Shown piece after piece: positions 10,057 through 19,780 of a stretch of DNA of 27,605 bases. Position numbers and translations under genes: made by a program. Source of the DNA: Alectoria sarmentosa (lineage: Eukaryota; Ascomycota; Lecanoromycetes; Lecanorales; Parmeliaceae); the NCBI GenBank assembly GCA_009733775.1, contig WOGZ01000400.1:1-27605 (forward strand). Direction: 5' to 3'. The notes below the pieces were generated by a model that was given only the letters and a program-made list of their open reading frames with translations, ran no database searches and had not been told where the DNA came from. Each line of letters begins with the position of its first letter. The first letter of the stretch is position 1.

Positions 10057-10400
10057 TAAAAAATGTTCAAAAACTTATAAAATCTCGAGAATATAAAAAA
10101 AATCTCGTTAAATTTTGAAATTAATTCGATATAATTTAAATTTTCATTTATGAAAAATCTTTATCTCGTAATCGAAAAAATATTCGACGATGTTTAAAAA
10201 AACGATAAATTTGATAAATTTCGAAAAAAATATAAAAGCATAAAAATGTTATTTTAAAAAAAAATTATTTAATTTTATAAATCGCAACGAATTCGTAAAA
10301 AATATATTATTCAAATCATATTAATCGTTTTGATAATTGAAAGATTTTGAAAAGAGAATAATAAGGTTTCGAAATCGAGAATAAGATTAATAATTTCATT

Positions 10401-11238
10401 TCGCTCGCTTAAAGCGCTCGAGTGCAATATTATTATCATTAAATCATTTTATAATAAAAGCTTTTTCTCTTTTGATCTTCGAAATAATAATTTTTTTTTT
10501 TGCGTTTTAATTTTAACGTGTTAAACATACGAGATAAAAAATGATTTTTTTTTAATTAATTATTAATTTAAATCTTTATCTTTAATTCTTTAATTTTTAT
10601 TACGAATATTTCATAATTAAATCATTAAATATGATTATCGTTATCGAATTTTGAATAAAACGATTTATAAAATGAAAATATATCGTTTATTATTTTAACG
10701 TATCTCACGCAAAAAAATTGATAATATTTTAAAAACTTAATAATCACGTGATCACGATCGCATAACAACTTTTGATAATTTCGACATATCACGATTATTT
10801 ACGATATGTCTCGAATCGCCTTATTTTATCTCGAACGAAAATGAAAACGATGCGAATATTAACGAAAACGATCGAATATTAACAACGTTTCAACGTTCAA
10901 AAAAACGATATTAATTTTCAAAATCGCTCATAATTCTTAAAAAGACGTTATTGATTATCAAAAAAAGCGTTTTAAATATCGTTAATTTTTAACGTTATTT
11001 CTTTTACGCTCGCTTTTTTACGATATTTGCGCGCTCTCATTACGAACGAATCATAATCGTTTTAATTCAAATAATTATCTTATAATGAGCATTATTCACA
11101 TCAAAAAGATTATGATGCATAAAATGCAATGATTTTTATAATTAACATTTTCATTGCGATAAACATGAAATGTCAAAAGATGATAATAATCATAATGAGT
11201 AATAAATAGGTCATGTTATAACAATATCGATACAAGCC
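10401..11238 (-). other. B1 5' leader
   Basis: Minus-strand leader between the PBS and gag. It is homologous to 14284-14689, the leader of element C; shared blocks include GATAATATT and GATCGCA segments and the AATCATAATRATGAATAAATA-like block next to the PBS. It is mostly AT-rich, with a CACGTG at 10745-10750. Confidence 0.65.
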
Positions 11239-11251
11239 CGGGCTCATAACC
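11239..11251 (-). promoter_or_regulatory. B1 primer binding site
   Basis: Minus-strand GGTTATGAGCCCG lies directly after the 5' LTR end. It is complementary to the anticodon stem-loop of eukaryotic initiator tRNA-Met (GGGCTCATAACC), not to the tRNA 3' end. Drosophila copia is known to use such an internal, cleaved-tRNA primer. C has the degraded version GGTTATGAATTC at 14691-14702. Confidence 0.88.
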
Positions 11252-11377
11252 TGTCAAAATATGAAATAAGACACTTAGTTGTATTGCTTTAAGAGTATTA
11301 CGAAAGAAAAAGCGATCTATGTACGGGCGCACTAATAGTGCACGTGACACCAAGTCACGTGACCCGGAATTTCAACA
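11252..11377 (-). repeat. B1 5' LTR
   Basis: Partner of the 3804-3929 LTR with the same length, orientation, TG...CA ends, hairpin palindrome and CACGTG boxes. It should hold the promoter. Compared with its partner it keeps more G on the plus strand. Confidence 0.94.
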
Positions 11378-11382
11378 GATTT
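11378..11382. other. Target-site duplication of B1, right copy (GATTT)
   Basis: Matches 3799-3803. Sequence continues into TTCGTCAAAAAGTG, the part of the A1 tail missing at the left junction. Confidence 0.93.
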
Positions 11383-11812
11383 TTCGTCAAAAAGTGAATT
11401 TTTTTTATGTGATATCGTGACGGATATGTTCAAAAAGACATAATCGTTTTTAGATTTTCGATTTTCACTCTTTTTATCCGACTTTGAACATCGCGAATTT
11501 CGAATCTCGTTTTTGAAATTCGAATGTTTATAAAAGAAGAAAGATGATGTATACGAAATAGAGTAATTTATAAAAGAGAGATGATCATCCTTTTTCGAAT
11601 TTTCATTATTTTTATTCGATTTTGAACATCGCGAATTTCGAATTTTATGTTTGAAATTCAAATTTTTATAAGGCGTATAAAAAATAGAGGAGGTGCATAA
11701 AGATAATTTCACATTAAATATTCGACGTTAAATTCATTATAATTATCTAACGCTCGATTTATTTTATCTATTCGACGTTCGATTTTTTTAAGAATATGCG
11801 TATAAAGAAGAG
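11383..11812 (+). mobile_element. A1 right part: distal 3' noncoding tail and polypurine tract
   Basis: Continuation of A1 after the nested B1. It contains two direct copies (about 11452-11527 and 11590-11665) of a unit with TTTTCATT/CACT, GAACATCGCGAATTTCGAAT and TTTGAAATTC, then degenerate 52-bp-type units, and ends in the purine tract AAAGAAGAG (11804-11812) against the LTR. A 126-codon minus-strand ORF (11332-11712) spans the LTR junction and the two repeat units. Its repeated NSRCSKS segments are simply the duplicated unit translated. Confidence 0.88.
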
Positions 11813-11925
11813 TGTTAAAATTCAAATTATGTGATACGAGCGCATGCGCTTATAACATAAATCGCACTTTTCTTTATAGCACTCTTAATGTAATACAACT
11901 AAGTGTTCTATATCATATTTTCACA
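11813..11925 (+). repeat. A1 3' LTR
   Basis: Plus-strand TGTTAAAATTC...CATATTTTCACA, 113 bp. It is homologous to the reverse complement of the LTRs at 14703-14827 and 22488-22612. It carries the A-type hairpin region (GAGCGCATGCGC) instead of the B-type GCACTAATAGTGC. The PPT lies just before it. The sequence after it (GAAAA, 11926-11930) is the predicted target-site duplication; the other copy would be outside the window. Confidence 0.9.
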
Positions 11926-13500
11926 GAAAATTTGATTTAATATTTAATGAAAAAATGTTTAAATTTGCGATTAACGATTTTATAAAAAATATAAATTTCG
12001 TAATTGATAAAATCAAAATCGTCGAAATCGTTTTTAATGAATTATTTGTTTTTGTTATTACGATGAATGAATATAATAATATGTATTTTTTGATTATAAA
12101 TATGCGACGTTTTTCATTTATTGCGTCGTGAATAATTAAATCGAATTTGATTATTTTCGAATCATAAAATATATGAATTTAAATATAAATTATTATAAAA
12201 ACATCGTAAACTTCGTCGAGTCTTATAAAAAAAAGTTAAATGAAATAAAACTTCGACAATGATAATGCATCGTTTAAATTAACGATTTCGACGTTGATTT
12301 TATAAAAGTCTTTTTCGTATTGACGAACGTTTTTTTTGAAATTGATATTAATATTATATAATTAACGTATAAATTCGATATAAAATTCAGGACTTATAAA
12401 TTTATAATAAACATTAATAACGTTTAATATAATTTGAGGATTTTCGTTATACTTTTTAATAAATTAACGATTAATATAATTAAAACGTTAACGAATAATT
12501 ATATAAATTTTAAATTTAATGATGTTAATAAAAGATTAAAAATTGTTTAACATTAATTAATCATTGATATCTTCATTTCATTTGATATATTCGATAATGA
12601 ATTTTAAAATAATAATGAAAATCAAAGAAAAACTGTTTTTATCATTTATAAAAACATTTTCAACGATATTTTAAACGTTGAATTCAATTATCGATATCGA
12701 AAAAGATAAATAAAAAGATATAAAAAATTAATAATAATGATGAAAATAATGAAAATGAGACTTTTATCACGATTAAAAATGAATCGAAAATATCGATTTG
12801 AAAATTATCGCTTTGAAAAGATATCGAAACAAATAAATTTAATAACGATTTAAAAAACGATTTGAACGTTTTAAAAAGAATTAATAAACGAAATCGTTTA
12901 TCTTTAACCCGTAAATCAAAAAAATTAATATCATTTAAAACGTTAAATAATTTCTCGCTAACTTTAAAATCGTTATTATATAACGATAATAAAAAAAAAA
13001 TAAAAAAAATGCTCTGTCAATTTTCGTTAAAATCGTTTAAATTTTTATTAATATTAATTAATCATTATCATTATATTTTAAGGTCTTGCAATAATAACGA
13101 AAAATGTTTATATAAAAATTAACGATAAATTTAAATAATGATATTGTTATAAAATAATATTAATAATACGAAAATTTTAATTTTGAATTTGATAATAAAG
13201 ATTAAATTCGATTAAAATTATATTGAATGCAATTATAAATGTGTAAATTTTTTTAAAAAATTCGTATTCTTTTTATATTATTTAATTAAAAATTCGAATT
13301 TAAAATATTCGTTTCGACGATTATCATCGTGAAATTAAAATTAATTAAATTTTATAATTATAATAATAAAATATTATCGATAACGAATAAAGAATTCGGT
13401 AATAAAATTTTAATCTTTTTTTTTAAAGGATTTTTGAAATCAAAACGTTAATTTTGACATATAAAATTTATTATTTTTGTTTTCAAATAGACTTTTAAAC
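11926..13500 (-). pseudogene. Element C gag remnant
   Basis: Likely gag on the minus strand, by position between leader and protease in the A family. A plausible start is the minus-strand ATG near 13330, reading MIIVETNILNSNF before degrading. A frame near 12550-12400 reads LLLTSLNLKFI*LFVN and may correspond to the copia gag LLxSLPxSY region. The plus strand of the same DNA also has fairly long open stretches, for example 12862-13122 with 86 codons, so strand is supported mainly by context. No zinc knuckle is recognised. Numerous stops and frameshifts relative to 21037-22487 show that it is dead. Confidence 0.55.
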
Positions 13501-13593
13501 GTTTAAATGATAATGAAATCAATTTTAAATTATTTTAAATAATGATTAAACTAATAATAATGTTGATATTTAATCATTTAATTTATGTTATTA
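13501..13593 (-). other. Element C leader, gag-proximal part
   Basis: AT-rich leader left of the inverted-repeat element. Removing that element joins it to the leader at 14284 onward. No motif seen. Confidence 0.5.
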
Positions 13594-14283
13594 CCTTAAG
13601 GGGATTACCCCATTTGGGAATTTTAAGTGTATTGAACATTAATGTCTCATTCGCGTTAATGATGTGAACTGTATAATAGCGCACAAATATTCAATAATAA
13701 ATAATGTTATATTCTTTATGTTGAACGTTGATCTTCATTGATTTTCATTATTAAAAATGTTTCATTATTATTAAATTATTGAAAATGTATTGTTGATTGA
13801 AAATTAATGAAAAGTCAATGAAGAGTCAATGAACATTTGATGAAAAGTTGATTTTAAATAATTTACGATTGATTATAAGTTATATTAAATTATTGATAAT
13901 TTAAAACCAATAGATTACGATAATATTCGTATTTTTTGAAGAATTTCTTCAAGTTCGATAGGGCTATAGGGCTATATATATTGATTCTCTATATGAAATT
14001 TTCGAAAAAAATCGAAAAATCGAAAAATAGATTATATGACGTTGATATTTCGTAAAATATACGTTAAGCGAAATACCCGCTTTAGTGCGAACCTTATTAT
14101 ACTTAATATATAATTTAGAAATTATCTATTAAATATATATTAATTATAAATATATGATAATATAACATTTTTACAAATGGACAGTCAATGGATCATCAAT
14201 GGAAAGTTGACGGAAAGTCGATTTCAACATGAAATCAATGGAATCAACACGTTCCATTCCCAAGTCGCGTGTTTCCCCTAAGG
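13594..14283. mobile_element. 690-bp inverted-repeat element, MITE-like, little mutated
   Basis: The left end CCTTAAGGGGATTACC and the right end, as reverse complement CCTTAGGGGAAACACG, form imperfect 28-bp terminal inverted repeats that both run into TTGGGAAT. TA flanks both ends (13592-13593, 14284-14285), consistent with a TA target duplication, as in Tc1/mariner-derived MITEs. There is no ORF of note. Inside are two clusters of a GTCAATGRA motif (13804-13850 and 14182-14250) and a duplicated AGGGCTAT. It keeps many CpA and TpG and few CpG, unlike its surroundings, so it inserted after the host element was mutated or escaped mutation. Confidence 0.82.
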
Positions 14284-14690
14284 TAATTCGATATATCGTT
14301 AAAAATGCAAATCATTAATTTAATGAAATGTTATAAAAATAAAAGCGTATTTTATTTATTTAATGTATTCCACGTAGGAAAGTTGATAATATTATAAAAA
14401 TTTTATTATAATTCGATCGCACGATCGCAAATCGCATGCGATTTCGATTAAAAACGAATAATTTCGATTCGTCGAAAATTAAAAAGTTTTTAATTTTCGA
14501 ATTTCGAATCATGATCGTTTAAATTTAAAAATTATTTTATAAATGAAAATTGCTCATTTCAAAGAGATTGATTAAATAAAGATTTTTATAATTAATTATC
14601 TCATTGCGATGAATATAAAATGTTTGAAAATAATTATAATCATAATAATGAATAAATAAATTATGTTTATAACGATCGCCGGGCAAATTT
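14284..14690 (-). other. Element C leader, LTR-proximal part
   Basis: Homologous to the B1 leader (10600-11238), with matching blocks in the same order up to the PBS. A 62-codon minus-strand ORF (14537-14725) crosses the PBS and LTR edge and is not a gene. Confidence 0.7.
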
Positions 14691-14702
14691 GAATTCATAA
14701 CC
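14691..14702 (-). promoter_or_regulatory. Element C primer binding site, degraded
   Basis: Minus-strand GGTTATGAATTC directly follows the LTR. The first eight bases equal the intact site of B1; GCCC has become ATTC-like. The expected primer is the initiator tRNA-Met anticodon arm. Confidence 0.78.
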
Positions 14703-14827
14703 TGTAAAAATATGATGTAAAACATTTAATTATATTCGTTTAAGAATGTTACGAAGGAAAGTGCGATTTATGTTATGAGCGTATGCGCCCGTGTCACGTG
14801 ACTTATCACGTGATCTGAATTTCGACA
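14703..14827 (-). repeat. Element C 5' LTR (125 bp)
   Basis: Minus-strand TGTCGAAATTCAGATC...CATATTTTTACA. It has the A-type hairpin region with GGGCGCATACGC and two CACGTG boxes (GTCACGTGAC and TCACGTGA). Right flank AAATT (14828-14832) is the predicted target-site duplication, with its partner outside the window. Confidence 0.9.
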
Positions 14828-15729
14828 AAATTTAAAATGAGCGATTTCGGTTTTTATAATTATTATTTAAAAATAATAATAATTCGCGATCGTGTTAATC
14901 GAATTTTATGATTAAAATAATTCGTTTACATTAAACGTTTCCTTCGTATTTATGAAATATAAAAAATTAAAATAAAATTTATTTTTATAAAAATCAATTT
15001 GCGATCGATATTTGTCGAAGAAAAATATATAATTTTCAAAAAGTTTTTTCAAATTTATTAATCGATTATAAGATTTTTTATATATGTTATATTCGATATT
15101 AGATTTGATATTATTTTCGCTATTTTAATAATCTTTTAATACGTTTTTAATTTAATCGAGATACATTATATCGTTATCAAACGTATTTTTCGTTATTTAA
15201 AAAAGATTATCAATTGATATTTCATTTATAAAGATACGCTTTAAAAATTCATCGATTATATTAATTTCGATTAAATTAATGATTATAATATTCGTAAATT
15301 AATCTCAAATTACGTTTTTAATTTGAAAAATGAAAATATTAATTGATTATCTAAACGATAATTTACGATCGCATTATTTATTTGTGAAATTAAATACATC
15401 GATCAAATGTAAATCGTTAAAGAAATTATGAGGTTTTTTGAGTCAAATTCGTTTTAATGAAACGTTTTAAATAATTATTATTTATAATGATAATTAAAAC
15501 GCAATTGCGCTCATTAAAAATTTTCAACATTATAATCGTATCAAATATATCGATATTTAACATTATTAAATGCGTGATTAAATCGTTAATGATAATGTTG
15601 ATTTATAATACGTGCTTATCGATAAATAAATCGTTGATAATCTTATCAAAATTCTTTATAAAAACAAATTCGAATTGTTTCGCAAATTTATTGATCTCGA
15701 ATTATATTTTTAAAATAAATAAAAATTAA
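14828..15729 (+). pseudogene. B2 RT C-terminus and RNase H remnant
   Basis: Near 15070-15110 the plus strand reads DFLYMLYSILDLILFSL, the decayed counterpart of the copia GSLMYLMLGTRPDI-F-VS block after the RT palm. An 80-codon open stretch (15487-15729) covers the RNase H C-terminus: INKSLIILSKFFIKTNSNCF is the decayed VPT-ADILTKAL-K-KFE tail. It is closer to B1 than to the A copies. The frame closes at 15727-15729. Stops and frame changes upstream show that it is a pseudogene. Confidence 0.8.
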
Positions 15730-16790
15730 AATATCGTTTAAAAATAAATGAATTATTTCTTTTCTTGTTTTTATAAAAGCTTTTTCGTTTAATTGATTTT
15801 CACATTATAGATAATTGATCGAATTTATTCGTAAAATTTCAAGTATCAATCTTGACGTCTCGTGCGAACAAATTTCGATTTATCAAAATTCAATTTAAAA
15901 TTGATTTATCGTTATTGCATTTATAATCACAAACTTTACGAACTTCTTTTTATAAGATTTATATTTATGTTCAATTTAAATTTGAAATCTGAGTTTTATT
16001 TGTAAAATTTCAAATATCAATTTTGACGTGTTATACGCAAGGATTTCAATTTATCAATATTTAATTTGAAATTAATTTACGATTATTGCATTTATAATTA
16101 TCAAACTTGCGAGTCTCTATTCAAAAAGCTCATATTTATATATCTTGAAATTTTAAAATCTACGTTATTATCAAAAAGATTATTGTCGTCGATTGTCGTT
16201 GTTTATTTTGAAATTCTTTTCAAAATCATTATATTTATATCTTTTAATGTTTCTTAAGATCATTATTCTCATTTTCTTAAACGTTAATATCATTATCATT
16301 ATCATTATTATCGTCATAATACATCGATCGCAATTTACATACACGTTATTAAATCATTATTGTCAAATATCAATTTCTTGAAACGATCTTCATAAGCCTT
16401 ATAGTCGATCGTATATATGCATATACAATTCGAAATATTTCGTTCAATCGAAATATTTATTTTCACATATATTCATCGATTATATATCGCTCGATTTTTG
16501 ATGTGCATTAAATGAATTGAAAATAAATTTGTCAGAAAACGGTTTTTCGTCAAAAAGTGGAATTTTTTTTATGTGACACCGTGGCGAATATGTTCAAAAG
16601 GATATAATCAAAAAAAAAAAAAAAATTCATTGTTTCTATCCAGTTTTGGACATCGCCAATTTTGAATTTCATATTTGATATCTGGGTCATTATAAGACGT
16701 TTTCGATTACTTTTTCGAATTTTTTCGACTTTTTCGACTTTCACTCTTTTTATTCGACGTTTAGATCACATAATATCTCGAATGAGGGGA
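15730..16790 (+). other. B2 3' noncoding tail
   Basis: Direct relative of the A1 tail (3270-3803 joined to 11383 onward) and inverted relative of the B1, A2 and A3 tails. It contains the uninterrupted version of the site into which B1 jumped (AAACGGTTTTTCGTCAAAAA near 16537-16556), an ATCATT microsatellite at about 16287-16312, and a run of A near 16609-16625. A 64-codon minus-strand ORF at 16550-16744 is a broken relative of the antisense frame in B1. Confidence 0.78.
15825..16160 (+). repeat. Tandem duplication of about 170 bp in the B2 tail
   Basis: Two adjacent copies start with TTATTCGTAAAATTTCAA (15828) and TTATTTGTAAAATTTCAA (about 15997). Each continues through TCAAT-TTGACGTCT/GT, ATTTATCAA, the TTATTGCATTTATAAT block and a TTTATATTTAT end. 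The other copies (A1, B1, A2, A3) appear to have only one unit, so the duplication is private to B2. Confidence 0.8.
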
Positions 16791-16978
16791 GTGAAAAAAA
16801 TGATTCAAACATTCTGATTTTCGAGTTGCAATGCGATCATGTGGGAATGTTGAAATGTGTCAATTATTTGAAACATGAAAGGTTTGTCGAGGCAAGAAAG
16901 GTTTATCGAGACTTGACACATTTTGTATTTAGATGCTCTGTTGCGATTACTCAATCAATCAAGTGTTTCACCTACTTT
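16791..16978. other. Little-mutated island between B2 and A2
   Basis: About 190 bp with ordinary TpG and CpA content lie between two truncated element ends. It contains an inverted pair AAATGTGTCAA / TTGACACATTT (near 16853 and 16914) and a direct pair GAAAGGTTTGTCGAGGC / GAAAGGTTTATCGAGAC. It could be a small inverted-repeat element, junction filler, or original target DNA. I do not recognise it and find no ORF. Confidence 0.45.
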
Positions 16979-17440
16979 TAATAATATGACGACGATATAT
17001 ATGATAATGATGACGGTAATAGCGTTTAAGAACATGAATATGATAACCCTAAGAGCATAAATATAATGATTTTAAGAGATATAAATATAATGGTCTTATA
17101 AAAATATTCAAGGCAATTGACGAAAAGTCGGCGATAACGACCTTTTGAATAACGGCGCAAATCTCAGATTTAAATCGTATATAAATATAGGTTTTTCGAA
17201 AAAAACCCCGCAAAATTTGTGATTATAATTACAATAACGATAAATCAATTTTTAATATAATAATGATATAACGAAGTTTTAACACGTCAAGATTAAAATT
17301 GAGATTCTGCGAATAATTTCGATTTTAATCGATCATTTGAAATGTGAAAATCAATGAAATCGCTTCTTTGAAATTATGAGCGTTGAATAATAATAACGAT
17401 TTAAACGTTTTTTTTAAAACAATGATTTAAATAATTTTGA
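16979..17440 (-). other. A2 3' noncoding tail, proximal part
   Basis: Homologous to 23270-23790 of A3 and, inverted, to the A1 tail. The three short units with CTTAAGA/CATAAATATAAT (17030-17100) are the family minisatellite. It keeps somewhat more G on the plus strand than the coding part. Confidence 0.75.
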
Positions 17441-17960
17441 ATAAATGATATGAAATTGTTTTTACCTTAAAAACATCGCGAAAAATAATAAATTTATTAA
17501 AATATAATACTTTAATAAGATTATCAATTATTTGTTTGTTAATAAAAACATATTAAACATTTATAATATCATTATTAATTTTTTCGCGTATAAAATGATA
17601 AATAATGTTAATGTGTTTAATGCGAATATAAAATTAAACGTTTTTTATAAAAACGATTACGTCTTAATTATTTTCAAAGATCATAATAATTTTAAAATTC
17701 GAATCGTTGAATCATAAAAATTAATTAAAAAAAAACTTTAATCAAATTTTTTTTTTTTAATAAATTGCGTTTGATTAATATATTTTATTTTATAAATAAA
17801 TAATATTATAATAATTTAACGTTTATTTGATCAATTAATAACGTTATTATTTAAATTAAATAAATAATTGAAAATGAACTTTCGAATTGAGTTTTCAATT
17901 CAATCAAAATTAATATAATCGAATAAATTCTTTAAAAAATTCTTGAGTACGAATTCGTAA
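17441..17960 (-). pseudogene. A2 RNase H remnant
   Basis: Reverse complement of the A1 RNase H region, with the same blocks in the same order (the N-Q-AI block near 17690, the FIREK-like block near 17600). The plus-strand ORF of 61 codons at 17532-17717 is antisense to this and is a shadow. Confidence 0.8.
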
Positions 17961-19780
17961 TGTATCGTGCTTTTAAAATATCGAAAAATTTAAATAATCA
18001 TATTTTAATGCGCTGAAATAAAATTAATTAAATATTAATTGATTAAAAAAAAATATAAATGATATCAAAACGAATTTTTAATATAGCGTATATGAAAAAG
18101 TTTATAACAAATTAATATTTTTTATGAAACTTTTTGAAAATCACATAATTCTCTTCGACGAATATCAATCTACGATTAATTTCGAATAATGTATTAATAA
18201 AGATAAAATTTCAACATTTGAAATAATTGAGAAAATGTGTAATATACGTTTTTTATTTCAAACGAATAATGTTATTATAATAATTTCTTTTGATGATCAT
18301 ATTCAAATAAAAGACGTATAATTTTAAATTTAACATATAAAATTTAACGTTTAATATATCTTTGATTCATTTGATAACGATTTTATTGCGATTTATAATT
18401 AAAATATTATTAATATAAAGCGTCATAATAATAATTTTTTTTGAAATTTATAAACATATTATTATTCGATTCGATGAAATTGAAATCGAATTTCTTTATA
18501 TAAATCGAAAAATGTTGATATTAAATTTTAAAAATTGCTTTAAATTATAAAAGATTTTATTCAATTTATAAATCTTGATATTATTTTTATTAAAGTCGTT
18601 AAATTGTTACACATAAATGTTTTTTTAAACATCATTATAAAAAAAAACGATTTTGACGTTCATTTGTTTTATATTTTAATTTATAATCGTTATAAACGTA
18701 AAAATCGTTTTATAATTTATAAATTTTATCATTAATGCGAAAATGTTATAATAATCATAATTTTTTTATTATTCGAATCTTTAAATAATTCAATATATTT
18801 TATAATAAATAATTTCTTTTTCGAAATTTCGCTTTACGATATAAATTTAATAATCTCAAAAAATATAAACTTTTAAAAACGTTTAAATAAAATATTAAAT
18901 GTTATTATTTATAAAAAATTTATATTCATCTCGCATATCAATCTCTTAATTTATATGAAATAAATTGTTAAAAATCGTTTATTTATAAATTATAAATTCG
19001 AAAATGTTAAATCTATTAACATAATTCGCAAAAAAAATAAAAATAACGAAAATTCTTATCAAAAAATTAAACGATAAATCATAAAGATTCGAAATAATAA
19101 AATTTTTATGATTATTAAATATTTTTTAAATAATTTTATATTCGAGATGTTCTCGCACAATTCTCATTTTAATAAATTTCGAAAACATCGACGAAAAAAA
19201 AACGATAACAAATTTGATAATTAATACAATAAATTTAATAAATATTATAAATATACGCATTATAATGATAACGAAATAAGATCTTTAAAAGCGATTAACG
19301 ATTAATGATAATCGAATATTCGTTAATAATAATCAATTTAACGATTTAATCGAAATTATAAATTCAACGTTTAATAATATAATAATATATTATTTATTTA
19401 ATGTTTTTTTTATAACGAATATTGATATAAAAAAACGTTAACGTTTATTGAAAAAGTCGTGAGTTTTAATTTTTTTTTCGAGATTTAAAAAATATAAATG
19501 TTTTTTAATAAAATATATATTATTAACGCGAATAATTTTCTTTTTGATTAAATTATAAAAATAAAAAATGAATTCATTTTTATAATTTAAAAAAATACAT
19601 TTCTCGTTTTTATTTATATATTTTTTTTAAATACGCTTTAAAACATAAACGATGAAATTAATAATATATAAATAAAAAAGAATAAATTTATGATAATAAA
19701 AGATTTCGAAAAATGTAACGATGATTTTGATATTAAAAAAACGTATCGATAAATAATTAATTATAATCATTATTTTAAAT
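17961..19780 (-). pseudogene. A2 reverse transcriptase and linker remnant
   Basis: The RT catalytic box lies at 18406-18417 on the minus strand and reads YINN. Compared with YVDN in A1 and A3, A2 has also lost the first Asp. The rest follows A1 with substitutions, mostly transitions. Confidence 0.82.

Larger units (their letters stand above)
8421..10400 (-). pseudogene. B1 gag remnant
   Basis: The region upstream of the protease on the minus strand should encode the particle protein. The best-preserved part is 8650-8800, an open hydrophilic tail with the repeat RDNRDNRDD followed by YDYENCEKRDREEENF. Just upstream (8855-8820) a CKYY...KKN stretch could be a decayed zinc knuckle, but its spacing is too short for CX2CX4HX4C. 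The rest is too degraded to translate usefully. Plus-strand ORFs at 9105-9296 and 9761-10009 lie antisense to it and are not called. Confidence 0.65.
3804..11377 (-). mobile_element. Full-length nested copia retrotransposon B1 (7574 bp)
   Basis: Complete but dead LTR retrotransposon on the minus strand, inserted in the tail of A1. Evidence: 126-bp direct LTRs at both ends, TG...CA ends, the GATTT duplication, a PPT next to the 3' LTR (3930-3938), a PBS next to the 5' LTR (11239-11251), and gag, protease, integrase, RT and RNase H remnants in copia order on the minus strand. The LTRs differ at 11 of 126 positions in my alignment, all transitions (ten A/G, one C/T), with no indels. This fits C-to-T mutation after insertion and makes LTR dating unreliable. 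Confidence 0.95.
11926..14827 (-). mobile_element. Copia element C (A family), 5' portion
   Basis: Minus-strand 5' end of another copia element: LTR 14703-14827, PBS 14691-14702, leader, then gag running down to 11926, where the inserted A1 cuts it. The stretch 11937-13330 is a direct copy of about 21104-22480, which sits upstream of the A2 protease. C is therefore an A-family element. Its pol should lie beyond the left window edge. The leader is interrupted by the inverted-repeat element at 13594-14283. Confidence 0.82.
14828..16790 (+). mobile_element. Copia element B2, 3' portion
   Basis: Plus-strand 3' half of a B-family copia element whose left part was separated by insertion of C. It holds the end of RT, RNase H, and a tail homologous to the A1/B1 tails. 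The tail can be followed to about 16785; the distal part, PPT and LTR are missing. Confidence 0.8.

Noticed and set aside
11332..11712. 126-codon minus-strand ORF, the longest in the window
   Set aside because: It spans the B1 LTR, the target-site duplication and the A1 tail, so it was created by the insertion. Its internal repeats are the duplicated tail unit.
11926..13500. Independent plus-strand gene family repeated at 21104-22480
   Set aside because: It sits between leader/PBS and protease in the right order for gag on the minus strand. The plus-strand openness is noted as a finding, but no family is recognised.
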